Assembly (NCBI GenBank): GCA_009193035.1
Contig: SWDT01000094.1
Location: forward strand, 124,001 to 188,000
DNA from: Halicephalobus mephisto
Lineage: Eukaryota; Nematoda; Chromadorea; Rhabditida; Panagrolaimidae
Reading direction: 5' to 3'
DNA length: 64,000 nt
The position numbers and the translations under genes were made by a program. Within the stretch, counting starts at the first letter, position 1. Every line of letters starts with the position of its first letter. Shown here piece by piece: positions 14,135 to 24,527 of this stretch. The notes beneath the pieces are model-generated. The model was given only the letters and a program-made list of their open reading frames with translations. It searched no databases and was not told where the DNA came from.

Positions 14135-15013
14135 ATGGACGACATCAATGTCGAACGAGACGTCCAGCGAATCTGCGAACTGATCGCTCACTTGACCAAG
14201 ACAGGAGAAATCGTTTCTCCCAAGCTTCTGACTCTCCAGAGCGTCCTTCAATCTCCGTTTTTCAACTGCGTCAGAGAAGTCTATGAACACGTCTATCAGA
14301 ACTCCCCTGATATCGATGGACCTCCAGAAGTGAGAGCAAGTGCAGCGGCCAAGGCTACCGTGGCCGCCTTTGCTGCAGCAGAAGGCCACGCTCATCCCCG
14401 AGTGGTGGAGCTCCCGAAGACAGATCAGGGCCTTGGATTCAACGTCATGGGAGGAAAAGAACAAAATTCCCCTATTTACATCTCTAGAATCATCCCCGGA
14501 GGAGTCGCGGATCGACACGGAGGCCTCAAACGAGGAGACCAGCTGATCAGTGTGAACGGAATCGTGAGTTTCTTTAACACGACCCTATTGTGCTAAAACA
14601 AGCACAGGAACTCGTTTTCAGTGGAGTTGTACTTTTTTCGGTTTCTATTATTTCATATATGAAAATTAGCCTAGAGGGTTTCATATCTCATACAACTCCA
14701 CTAAGTTTCCCATTTAGAAATAATGTAGTCCCAAACATCAACTACGAAATCATGCAAAATCACGGAATAATTATTGTACAAAACCGAAATTTCAGACTGC
14801 TTTTGTTTGTGAAAATTCAATTTTTAATTTTTTTAGAACGTCGAACGAGAATGCCACGAAAGAGCTGTTCAACTTTTGAAATCGGCCAAAGGATCAGTGA
14901 AACTCGTGGTTCGGTACACTCCGCAGCTTCTGGACGAAATGGAACGAAGATTTGAAGAACAACGACGCAGAAATCTGCAACAATCTCCGACTTTTGGCCG
15001 AATGCAATCCTAA
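14135..15013 (+). CDS. lin-7: LIN-7 polarity scaffold (L27-PDZ)
   Basis: Two exons (14135-14563, 14837-15013) encode 201 aa, close to the short vertebrate LIN7C. Residues about 5-65 form the L27 domain ([30 protein letters not shown]). Residues about 88-172 form a PDZ domain with the carboxylate-binding loop GLGFNVMGG, then [20 protein letters not shown] and [14 protein letters not shown]-7 joins LIN-2/CASK and LIN-10 to localise receptors and channels at basolateral or synaptic membranes. A TTTAG acceptor at 14126-14130, four bases before the ATG, and a 127-bp gap to MRPL27 suggest a downstream operon cistron. The intron sits at the VNGI|NVE junction. Confidence 0.96.
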
Positions 15014-15230
15014 TTTTTATTTTTATATGTACAACGAACAAAGTGAACGAATTTTAATGCTGCTTTACTGTCTTTCAAAATGCTTTAGTTTTTTATTTTT
15101 TATGTTAAAAGTTAATTTTAAAAATTTATGAAAATTAAGACGTTGAAAATCGTCAAAATTATTTTAATTTTTTGAATATTCTAAAAATTTTTGTAGTTTT
15201 AGGATATCAATGTGATTTCCTGGTTTGAAA

Positions 15231-15669
15231 ATGTTTCGTCGTCAGATTTTTTATGTTTTTCGAGGAATTCACTTGTCTTTGAGATCCTTTGCTTCTGAAT
15301 CTGGAGCTTCGTTAATCGTTACGGATAAAGCTGCCAACAGATTGAAGGAAATTACGAAACCAGGAGAAGCCCTGAGGGTAACTGTGGAAGGTGGAGGTTG
15401 CAGTGGATTTGAATACAAGTTAGATTTGGATTCGAAAATTACACCAGATGACGAAATTATAGAAAAAAATGGAATTAAAATTGTAGTAGATAAGGTTTGG
15501 ATTGATAATTTTTTAAAATAATTTTATTTTTTAGATGTCATTAGAATTTATCAAAGGATCGACGGTAGATTATCAAACAGACCTGATTCGAGCGGCTTTT
15601 AGGATTATTGATAATCCATTAGCTGATAAAGGATGTTCTTGCGGGACCAGTTTTTCCATAAAAATTTGA
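15231..15669 (+). CDS. isca-2: Mitochondrial iron-sulfur assembly protein ISCA2
   Basis: Two exons (15231-15494, 15535-15669), split by a 40-bp intron with a weak GTTTGG donor, encode 132 aa. An N-terminal basic presequence is followed by the HesB/IscA fold with the three conserved cysteines: one in [13 protein letters not shown] and two in the terminal [16 protein letters not shown]2 works with ISCA1 and IBA57 to build 4Fe-4S clusters in the matrix. The start is ATG at 15231; a TTTTAG acceptor lies at 15197-15202. It lies 217 bp after LIN-7 and about 150 bp before TTC19 on the same strand, consistent with one operon. Confidence 0.94.
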
Positions 15670-15822
15670 TGCCAAAAGAGGTTTAGGGATTATACAGAGA
15701 AATGAAATAATTTACTATTTAAAAAAATTGTTTGAAAATTTATGGTTGAAATAACCAGTTAATATTTTTATTATTTTTTAAATTTTTGAATTTTTTTATT
15801 TTTTAAATATTTTTTGTTTTAG

Positions 15823-17430
15823 ATGCTGAGTAGGTTATTGATATTACGACAAGGAAGACAAATTGCAGAGGTTTTTGCCAGACAGGAATGTTCTCTATCG
15901 AATTTAGTACTGTATCGGGGAAGAAAGGAAAGACGATGGAAGGAGGGAGATTCTGGGACAAACTGGTCCAAATATAGGAATGGAACTCCGTTGTTTGCGG
16001 CAAGTTTGTTTGTGGCAGTGAAGGAATGGCTAGGATTGTCTCCTGTTAGTATGGATGAGGATCCGCTGAAAGATAAAATTAAACAATCGTGGTTAAATAG
16101 GAAATATAAGAAGTTCGATGAAGCGATCAAGATCCTCCATGATGCTATACCAGAAGCTCAAGCAAGAGATAATCCTTTGATTTTGACTAGAATTCTTGAT
16201 GAAATGGCGAATACTTATTATGAAATGGGAGATTTGGAAAATGCAGACAAGTGCTTCAGAGACGTCATTCAAAGGTGATTTTTGAAGATTTTAAAAATTC
16301 GAAACTTGTTTTTAAAAGTGTTTTGAAACGAATTTTTAGAAAATTTCGATTTTATATGGAAATAATTTTGTAGTTTTATGATTTTTAAATGATTGTAAAA
16401 ATTCAAAAATGGACTTTTTAAAATTATTTCAAAATGGATTTTTAGAAATTAAAATAATTTTAATTTTTTGGTTTTAAAGTTCATTTTTTACGGTTTTGTA
16501 ATTTATGAAATGTAAATTTAAAAAATAGAATTTTTTAAAATTATTTCGGAATGAGTTTCTAAAAATTAATGAAAATGATTTACGTGATTGATGATGGATA
16601 AAATTAAAAAATTGTTTTTTCACGAAATTATTTCGATAAGAATTCTTAGAATTTGTAAATTTAAATTTTAGATTAGTAACTATGCATGGAAAAAACGACT
16701 CTTCTCCGGAATTCATTGGAATTTCGCTCAAGATGGCAGATATTTTTGCTAGAAAAGGAGACTTTGATAGTGCTGAAACAGGTTACAAACATTGTGTTAC
16801 TAGACAGTTACAAGTTATGGAAGAACATTTGAAAAAATTTCTGATTAGTAAAGGAGCAAAAGTTGAAGAACGTCATCTTGTTGAATCTCATGGTCCAGAA
16901 TATTCAGATCCGGTTGCCTTGTTTGGAATGTGCCTAGAATTATTTGCTCATTTTTTGGTGGAATACAGAGGAGAAGACAGACTGCAAGAAGTGGAAGAAT
17001 ACATGGATGAAGTTATGAAGGTAATTTTTAATGAAATTTAAAAATTATAATTATTTTGTAGATTTCGACACATATTTATGGATCTAATTCATATCATTCT
17101 ATGAATATTCTGAATAATTTTGGAGCTATTTGTGTTATCAAGAATAGATTTAAATTAGGAAAGAAGTATCTAGAAATTGGAATTGACAGAATTCTTCACA
17201 TTAATGAATGTTCTGGATTGATTGTTGGATATTACTGTAACTATGCTGAAGCTTTATTTCATACTGGAGAAATTGAGAAAGCATTAGAATTTGCTAAAAA
17301 AGCAGCAATTTTGGCGAAAGATGAAGATCCAAAAATTCAGAAATATGCAGCAAATTTTTTGAAACAAATGGAAAGAGATGCCAGAAGACAAGGCAGAGGA
17401 GGAAGCGGTTGGTTCTCCTGGTTGATTTGA
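15823..17430 (+). CDS. ttc-19: TTC19-like mitochondrial complex III assembly protein
   Basis: Three exons (15823-16274, 16672-17020, 17062-17430) give about 389 aa. The N-terminus is basic and mitochondrial in character, followed by a hydrophobic stretch (FAASLFVAVKEWLGL) and tetratricopeptide repeats, for example LTRILDEMANTYYEMGDLEN, MADIFARKGDFDSAE and YYCNYAEALFHTGEIEKA. TTC19 acts at the inner membrane on Rieske-protein turnover during complex III biogenesis. The start ATG immediately follows GTTTTAG, so the start codon sits at an apparent trans-splice site. The gene ends 77 bp from the convergent PGAP4-like gene. Family assignment is by domain layout and general resemblance; another mitochondrial TPR protein is possible. 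Confidence 0.78.
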
Positions 17431-17507
17431 TTATTGTTGTTTTAGCTAGGGAATTTTAGTCATAAAGTTTATTTTAGGATTGAGCAATGACTAGATTTGA
17501 TATGGTT

Positions 17508-19292
17508 TTAGAGATTTAGTTTACGTAAGGCTTCTAGAGGGATCTCCTTCTGTCTGATGGAGCTAAAGTGACCGATATGTACAATGTAGTTGAAATCTGT
17601 CCCTCTTCCGAAGAACCTAGATTCGTCCAGAATGTGGTCCTTAGCGTGTTTCTCATGGGTTTTTTCAGATGAGAGTTCATCAATCATTTTGACGGCAGAT
17701 CGTCTTCGGAATAGAACAGCAGGGGTGCAACAGGATTCTGGAGGGATTAGGTAGGAGGAGGAAGATATGTGGAATCGAATGTCGGCAAGGAGCTGAAAAG
17801 TAGTTTTCTTTTAGAAATTGGAAAATAATGGTATCTGGATATATGAAAAGTCATTAGAAATTGAGAAAAATGGGATTATTGAAGAAAATAGGGACTTTGG
17901 ATTTACAAATAATTGAAATTTAAAGTTCTATATCTTGGAAATAACTTCATTTTTTGGGATTTTTAATGATTTTTCATTAATTTTAGATCCTGGAAGTGTT
18001 ATTAATTGATCCAACTTACTTCATAATGGAGAAACTTGAAATTGAGATAACAAACAACAGTCAAAATTAGAATTAAAATAATTAGAAATCTGCGAGTAAA
18101 TAAATAAACCAATAAAGTCGAAAAAATAATAGAAAATGACATTGCTTGGAAAATAAAGGGAATCTTCCGCAGATACCATGGATGGAATAGTTTGACATAA
18201 TCCACATGGGAAAATTTCGAATTATTTAATTGAGAAATCAGGGAATCCATTAAAGTAAAAAAATGCGGAATCACAACAGCGTCGTCTTCCAGAAGCAATA
18301 AATAATCTTGGTTTAGATTAGTGAGCATCTGAAGGCACTTCCAGTAATCCGAAGCCTCTTTCTGGATCCTTCCTTCGAGGACATTGAGGTTGAATTGACT
18401 TAGATTCTTGAAAGAATTGACGGAGTAAATTGGGATTTTGTTTTTGAAGAATTCCAATTGGGGAAAACTGGTCGGTTCGACGTTGCAAATATTGAGTTGA
18501 GGAATGACGGTCCTGTTTCTCAGGTGTTTGAGGAAGTAACCCACTGATTGAAGCAAATAATCGCCTCCACGGTTGCTGGCAATCACCCCGACCGCAAGAT
18601 TGGAGAATGGGGCTCTCTAAAATGTGATTTCTATATAAACGATCGAGAATTAAAAATAACCTATGTAATTTCGTAATCAAGTATACAAAAATTCAAAAAT
18701 TAATATTACGAATTTTTCAATTTTTAAAAATAAAAACGAAAATACGTGATTATTCTGATTTTTCATGGTTATTTCGTAATCGTACACGATTTTGTAATCG
18801 ATTATATATAAAATCCAAAAATGAACTTTTTTCAAAATTGTCTAAAAATAGTCTAATTGATAATTTTGAATGATTTTAAAATTAATTTCCCAGAGATATA
18901 TCTTGTCTGGATGGATCTGAGAACTTCTGGATTAAAATATATAAATAAACAAGCTCCTATCCACTTTCTAAGATTAATAATTATATATTAAAGTCCTAGT
19001 AAATACCTGAAAAATCACACCTAAAACTAAAAAAATAAATTATTTAAAAAAATTAAAAATCCAAACTTACTTCGAAAATTTTCCAATTAAATTCGTTCAA
19101 AAATTTGTTGATTTCCTCTAGTCTTCTTTGGTTGTTGAGTTTTTCACTGTTTTTTTCGTGTACAGGGAAATATACGTCCTCTCCGTTGTAGGAAGGAACA
19201 ATCGACCTCAGGAAATGCACAAAACCGGAAATGAAACAACATAAAAATAAAATTTTTAAAAATACAAGTAGACTAGACGGCAACCTGGACAT
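17508..19292 (-). CDS. pgap-4: PGAP4/TMEM246-like Golgi glycosyltransferase
   Basis: Three exons (19292-19071, 18616-18020, 17792-17508) give 367 aa. A single N-terminal membrane segment (residues about 7-28) is followed by a GT-A-like domain starting at VGVIASNRGGDYLLQSVGYF, with the acidic metal-binding motif LLLLEDDAVV. A tandem hydrophobic pair (FIFQAMSFSIIFSTLLVYLF, then FLIILILILTVVCYLNF) splits the catalytic region, and the C-terminus has RGTDFNYIVHIGHFSSIR. PGAP4 adds GalNAc to GPI anchors in the Golgi and has exactly this internal two-helix insert. It is divergent from MRPL47 with about 170 bp between starts. Intron 1 may hide a short exon. Confidence 0.78.
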
Positions 19293-19461
19293 TGGGGATT
19301 TCCTTCGATGTGAAACTCACAGGCAAATAAGCCATAGTTAAGGACGAAACGAACGAGCACCGGTCGGGGGTTTATGATAAGCAAAGTAAACTTTGATTTT
19401 TCGCGTCGGGACCGGATTTTCGAACAACTTCAACAAAATCCATTTTTTTTGATCCTCAAAA

Positions 19462-20419
19462 ATGCTCCGTTTGTTGCTTTTAAAAAGGTTTGTTTTTAAC
19501 TTTCATATATCAAATTCATCGATAACACTATTCCAGAGCTATTTTACGTGTGGGACAGTGTTTTGAAAGTACTGCTGTCGCGAACGTGAAGAAGGAAGAG
19601 AAGGATGTCCTGTCCGAGGAGAAACCCATCAATCCCAACGCTTTGCCCGGCGGACCACTGGCAGAATTCTTCGACAGAGAAGAGAACTTTGGAAAGTTAG
19701 AATTACGGCCGAAACAGAGGCCCGGAAGGTCCTGGACTCTGGAGGAGCTGAGGTTGAAGAGCAACACCGATCTCCACAAGCTTTGGTATGTCCTATTGTC
19801 CTTGTTTCACGGCTATTCTACATTGACCGTCTTTAGGTACGTCTGCTTGAAGGAGAGAAACATGCTTCTGACGATGGAACATGCCTACAAGATCAGGAAT
19901 AGGGCTTTGCCCAATCCAGAGCGGATCGATCGGGTCAATGAGGTTTGTCGTTCGTTTTCTAATGATTTCATATATCAATCTTCCTTCCAGACCATGGAGA
20001 ATATCGAAAAAATCGTCCATGAACGCAATGATGCTTATCTCAGACTAGAAACCGGAGAAGGAGCTGATCCGCCAGAAAGAACCATTACTTCTTTTGTCGG
20101 ATTTACTTACAAGTTTGTTTTCCTCCATTTTTTTTATTTTTCAACTTTTTCTAGGAAACAAGCGACAGAACACATTTTGCCTCATACAGTTACTGGAGAA
20201 ATTGAGTACGAACAGCCTTATTTGCCCGAAGAGGCCCACATCACTCAGAAGCTCTGGGCCGAGAAACAACACCTCAAAGCTTATCACAAAGCCGACCACG
20301 AGGAATTCAAGAAAAGACTGAAGGACAAGGATTACACGAAATTCTTCAGAGGATATAGAACGGCTTTCAACACTGTAGAACAGCTCCCGAAATATTTCAA
20401 GGATCAAGTAACGAAATGA
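19462..20419 (+). CDS. mrpl-47: Mitochondrial ribosomal protein uL29m (MRPL47)
   Basis: Five small exons (19462-19487, 19537-19785, 19837-19942, 19991-20112, 20155-20419) give 255 aa; introns are 42-51 bp. The first exon encodes only MLRLLLLK plus part of a codon, giving a hydrophobic/basic presequence. The MRP-L47 core is clear: LAEFFDREENFGKLELRPK, then RPGRSWTLEELRLKSNTDLH, KLWYV and LKERNMLLTMEHAYKIR. The protein belongs to the mitoribosomal large subunit near the exit tunnel. The 51-bp intron 2 has no in-frame stop, so intron retention would extend the protein by 17 residues. Confidence 0.93.
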
Positions 20420-20548
20420 GGGACTTTCTATGACAAAACTTGGTCATTTAGTCTGTAGAGGAAAGTAATAGTTGTTTTTTGTTGAAATCATGATAAAATA
20501 ATTTATAAAATTCGAGTTTCAAAGTGGGGTTTGTTTGGCAGGGGTATT

Positions 20549-20562
20549 GTAACCATGGTAAC
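20549..20562 (+). promoter_or_regulatory. X-box (RFX/DAF-19 binding site) upstream of TTC26
   Basis: GTAACCATGGTAAC fits the nematode X-box consensus GTHNYYATRRNAAC at every position. It ends about 41 bp before the TTC26/DYF-13 start codon, within the range seen for DAF-19-controlled ciliary genes. The RFX gene in this window encodes the expected binder. Confidence 0.88.
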
Positions 20563-20603
20563 CGGAAACTGAAGAAATTCATTTTCGAAAATTTCGAACA
20601 AAA

Positions 20604-23600
20604 ATGGTAAGTATTTGGAAAAATTGATTTTAATAATTTAAAATTTTAGTTGTTTTCACGTCTTCGTCCAGGAAGAAAACCAGCATCGAAACCTAAAGTT
20701 GAGAAAATCAAAGAACTTGATGAATTTTTGGAGAACAGGGATTACGTGGGGGCGATAACGCTTCTTGAACATAAGCAAAAAGTCGAAAATGAACTTCAAA
20801 ATAGTCTTTGGTTGGCTTATTGTGCTTATCATGCTGGGGAATATCAGAAGACGGCTGCTGTTTATGAGGGACTTCTGAAGCAGAAGGACTGTCCGACGGA
20901 TGTGAATCTGTACTTGGGGTGTGCTTATATGATGCTCGGGATGAACGAGGAAGCGAGAAAACTGGCCGAGAAACAGCCGAAAAGCGAGTTGCAGAATAGG
21001 ATCCTGCTTCATCTCGCGAACAAAGCCGGGGACACGAAGAAGACCATGTACCATCATTCGTTGTTGACGACGTCGTTGGAGGACCAGATGAGTTATGCTG
21101 CGATTAATTTCTCCAGAGGTCATTATGCAGAACCGATGATGACATACAAGCAGTTGATCAACGAACATTCGACTTTCCTGGCCTTGAACGTGTACTTGGG
21201 GCTCTGCTATTACAAGCTGGAGTACTTCGAGGAGGCCATCCAGTGTGCCAGTGCCTATCTGGACAAGTACCCCGACAGCCCTACGGCGATCAACCTGCAA
21301 GCAAGTTGTTACTTTAGGTAAGCGACAATATTACCATATATAGCATGGAAAAAAATTTCACCTTTTAATAAGTGGGAAATAATACAAAAACAGAAATAAT
21401 TAGTTAAAATATTAAATTAACAATTGAATACACAGTTGACTGATACACAGGGTTTCGTTCCGGGACCAATTATAAGATAGGGAAATATTAGGATTATTTA
21501 ATACATTAATAATAATACAAAAACAACTCAACCAATGTTCGATTATCTTCAAACTACAGTAGGAAAACTGACTGATGCGCAGGAATTTTCCTCTCGAGAC
21601 ACTTCCCGAATTGCATTTTAACGAAATTTTTCACGTTTAGTAGTCAAGTAAAAAATTTCAGATTTTAATAACTAATTTTAGAATTAATTTTTAAAAAAGT
21701 AACTTCATAATTCTACAGTACTATCTTAAAATAACAAAAATCCAAAATTATTTCTTTCAAAATTAAGATTCTGTGAAAATTTTAAAAATATTTTAAAATT
21801 CACTAAAAGCTTCCAAAATTTTATGGAAATTTGTAAAATATAAAAAACTTAAATTTTATAAGTTTTAGAAATTTTTAAAAATTAATTTTAAATTTTATAA
21901 AAAAATTAATTTTGAATTTTATAAAAAAATTATTTTTGAATTTTGTACAATTACGAAATTGTGTAAAAATGAAATAATTCCTAAATAAAACCAAAAATTT
22001 AAATTATTTTAGTTTTTTGAAATTCGTCCTGAGATGATTTTGTAAAAATTAATTTTGATTTTTGTAATGATTTTTTCGTTCCAGGACCTCCAGTCCTAAG
22101 ATTGCGGATCAGCACCTGCGGAAACTGAAGCACGTGGCCGAGAGCGAGTTGAGCTTCGCCAAGGACCTCATTCTCCACAATTCCGTGGTCTTCAGGAATG
22201 GGGAATCTGCTCTCCAGGTGCTGCCGTCGTTGGTCGATGTGGTTCCGGAGGCCCGGCGGAATCTGACGGTTTACTACCTGAAGAAGCAGGACGTGGATGC
22301 TGCGTTCGGGGTGGCGAACGGGTTGAGTCTGCGGACGCCGACGGACTACTTGCTGAAAGCCTTGGTGTACGTGATGCTGGGGTACGAACGACGACAACAA
22401 CCCAACATCGAGAGAGCAGCTCAGTACTTCAAAGCCGTCGGGGAGTCCAAAGAAGAGGAAAACACGATCATCGGAAGACTCTCCATGGCCGCTTACTACT
22501 TCTCGAACAAAGAGTACCACCAAGCCTTGACTTACTACAACTCCATCGTCCAATTCAACAACGATGACGACAGTTTCAACTTCAACTACGGCCAAACTAA
22601 TTTGTTCACGGAGAACTACGAAATGGCCGCCGATGCCTTAGGGAAAGTCAAAGACGACAGGTTCACCAACACCTCGGTGTACCAGCTGGGGTTCTGTAGA
22701 GCACGTGAGTTCATTATTCCCGATGGGGAACTACTGTGTAAAAGTTATAATCTCAAAAATGTACTTTTCGGAATTTCTGAATTTCCGCCCAAAAGGCAAA
22801 TAAAAATGAAAAATGATAAATTTGGTAATTCGACTCTGTTTACCTAAATTTTACAAGTTTTAACAAATTCTAGAGATTTCTATCCAGATATTTTGGTAAA
22901 AATTTAATTTTCATACTAATATAAATTTTTGAATTCCCGCGGAAAGGGCGAGAATGGCAAAAGTGGAAAAAGTGGTAAATCTGGTAATTCGGTCGAAGTC
23001 GACTCGCTCCGTCTCCTCTCGCTTTTTCCCGTTACCTAAATTCTTAAATTTCTCATTAAATCCTCGTCAAGACATGTCCGTAAAAATTTAATCCTTTAAT
23101 TTTAATCAAAATATAATTTAATATAATATTAATTTGAAAAAATTTTTACCCTGAGATTTTGGAAGTCATTATCTAGAACAGTTGCAAAAAATCACGCTAT
23201 AATGTAAATTCGAAAATTGATGATATTATGAAATTGTTTCGACACGAACTTCCGGGATCTAAAGTAGCCTAAAATTTTGGTTTTATGCGGTTATTTCGTA
23301 ATCGCATGATTTCGTAATCAGTTTCTGGAAAACTTTTATTTGAATGAGTTGGGGGATTTCTGGGTCGAGGTCATATAGAGTATAAGTTTCTGTTCACTCT
23401 TGAGGATTAGCTGTTCCGCATCCAAGAGTGCTTATCGATTTTGAAGACGTAGCTGATACTGTATTCCTTCCAGAAGACAAACTTCTCATTTGCCAATGAA
23501 AATCAAAAATCATTCCAGATTCCGACCTCCAGAAGCCATAAAAGACAAAATTGCACTTTTATAGCTTTCGAAAATAAAAAATTTCATTTACAATTTCCCT

Positions 23601-24093
23601 ACTTTTTATCCCTGGATAAAAAATCTCCATGAATATCCCCTCTTGGAAGATTAAACAAGTTTCAATAATAATTTCGAAATTGCAGTCATTCGAAGCAAAC
23701 AAGCGTCGAAAGCGTGGTCATTTTACTTGGGCAATCAGCAGTCTCCGCACTCCTCGCAAGTGCTGAAGCTGATCGCCAACGACTGCTACCAAATGGAGGA
23801 GTTTCTATATTCGGCGACAGCGTTCGACGTGCTTTCCCACAGAGATACCAGAACTGATTACACTGCGGCAAAACAAGGGGCTTGTATGGGTGTTTTGAAG
23901 CTGTTTACAATCAGAAAAGCTGATAAGTAAGAAAACCCTCGGAAAAATCACTTTTCATATATCAATTTCTTCCAGAGATCAACTTTCCACAGCTCTCCAC
24001 ATCCTGGAGAAAGACCCGTCACCTAAATCCGCAAATCTAGTCGCTACAGCCCGGAAATGGGCAAACGAAGCGACTCTATTGTCCACCGCTTAA
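20604..24093 (+). CDS. dyf-13: TTC26 / DYF-13 intraflagellar transport protein
   Basis: Five exons (20604-20606, 20650-21317, 22085-22704, 23686-23926, 23976-24093) give 549 aa, close to the 554 aa of human TTC26. The first coding exon is just the ATG followed by GTAAGT. TPR-rich sequence continues throughout; hallmark blocks are FLENRDYVGAITLLEHK, LALNVYLGLCYYKLEYFEEA, NGESALQVLPSLVDVVPEAR and LIANDCYQMEEFLYSATAFD. IFT56/TTC26 is part of IFT complex B and carries a subset of cargo into cilia. A perfect X-box lies just upstream. Intron 3 (981 bp) contains a dispersed repeat also present in the homeobox gene intron at 53.6 kb. An AATAAA follows the stop at about 24103. Confidence 0.96.
21318..22084. 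other. TTC26 intron 2, no other feature recognised
   Basis: AT-rich intron with a fragment resembling the 139-bp unit (TTTCGTTCCGGGACC near 21451) and poly-A/T runs. The splice acceptor context TTTTTTCGTTCCAG resembles that repeat and may derive from it. Confidence 0.6.
22780..23100 (+). repeat. Dispersed repeat in TTC26 intron 3, shared with 53.6-53.9 kb
   Basis: Two diverged tandem units are marked by TTTTTGAATTCCCGCGG, AAAGGGCGAGAATGGCAAAA, GTGGTAAATCTGGTAATTCG and GTCGACTCGCTCCGTCTCC. Near-identical pairs occur at 53605-53705 and 53795-53935. The GC-rich core reads open in one frame for a short distance but has no start and is in introns both times. Confidence 0.85.
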
Positions 24094-24527
24094 ATTTTTT
24101 AAATAAAGTCATTTGCACAGTTTTTCCGCAACAATCGAGGAGAAAACGCTAGACAAAAGCAAAAAAACTGGCCGTTAGTGGTCCGTCTGGTGGTGTGTTC
24201 CCCTGTCTCATCGCGAAAACCGGCGTGAAATTTTTTCGACGGACAAACAACCCAAATGCAAAGTGAAATCGCCATCAATGCTTTGTAATCTTGTCTGCCG
24301 TGATTTTCTCGATTTTGTTCCATGTAAATTTACATTTTTTGAATTTTATCGAGTAATCAAATTTATTCCTTCAACCCAGCCGGTTTCGGGTGGAATGAAA
24401 CCATTATTACGTGCATTTGAAGTATATTTCCCTTTTTCCCGTCCGTTGCGAAACCTAAAGTTTGGTTTTTATATATCAATTCTTTTGCAGCAGCGAAAAA
24501 CAATTTCTTTTTATCCAACTTTCTTCG
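24094..24527. promoter_or_regulatory. Intergenic region and 5' leader of eIF4G
   Basis: This contains the TTC26 polyadenylation signal (AATAAA near 24103), probable eIF4G promoter sequence, and a TTTTGCAG 3' splice site at 24483-24490, 37 bases before the eIF4G ATG, suggesting trans-splicing or a 5'UTR intron. Open frames in both directions look incidental. Confidence 0.5.
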
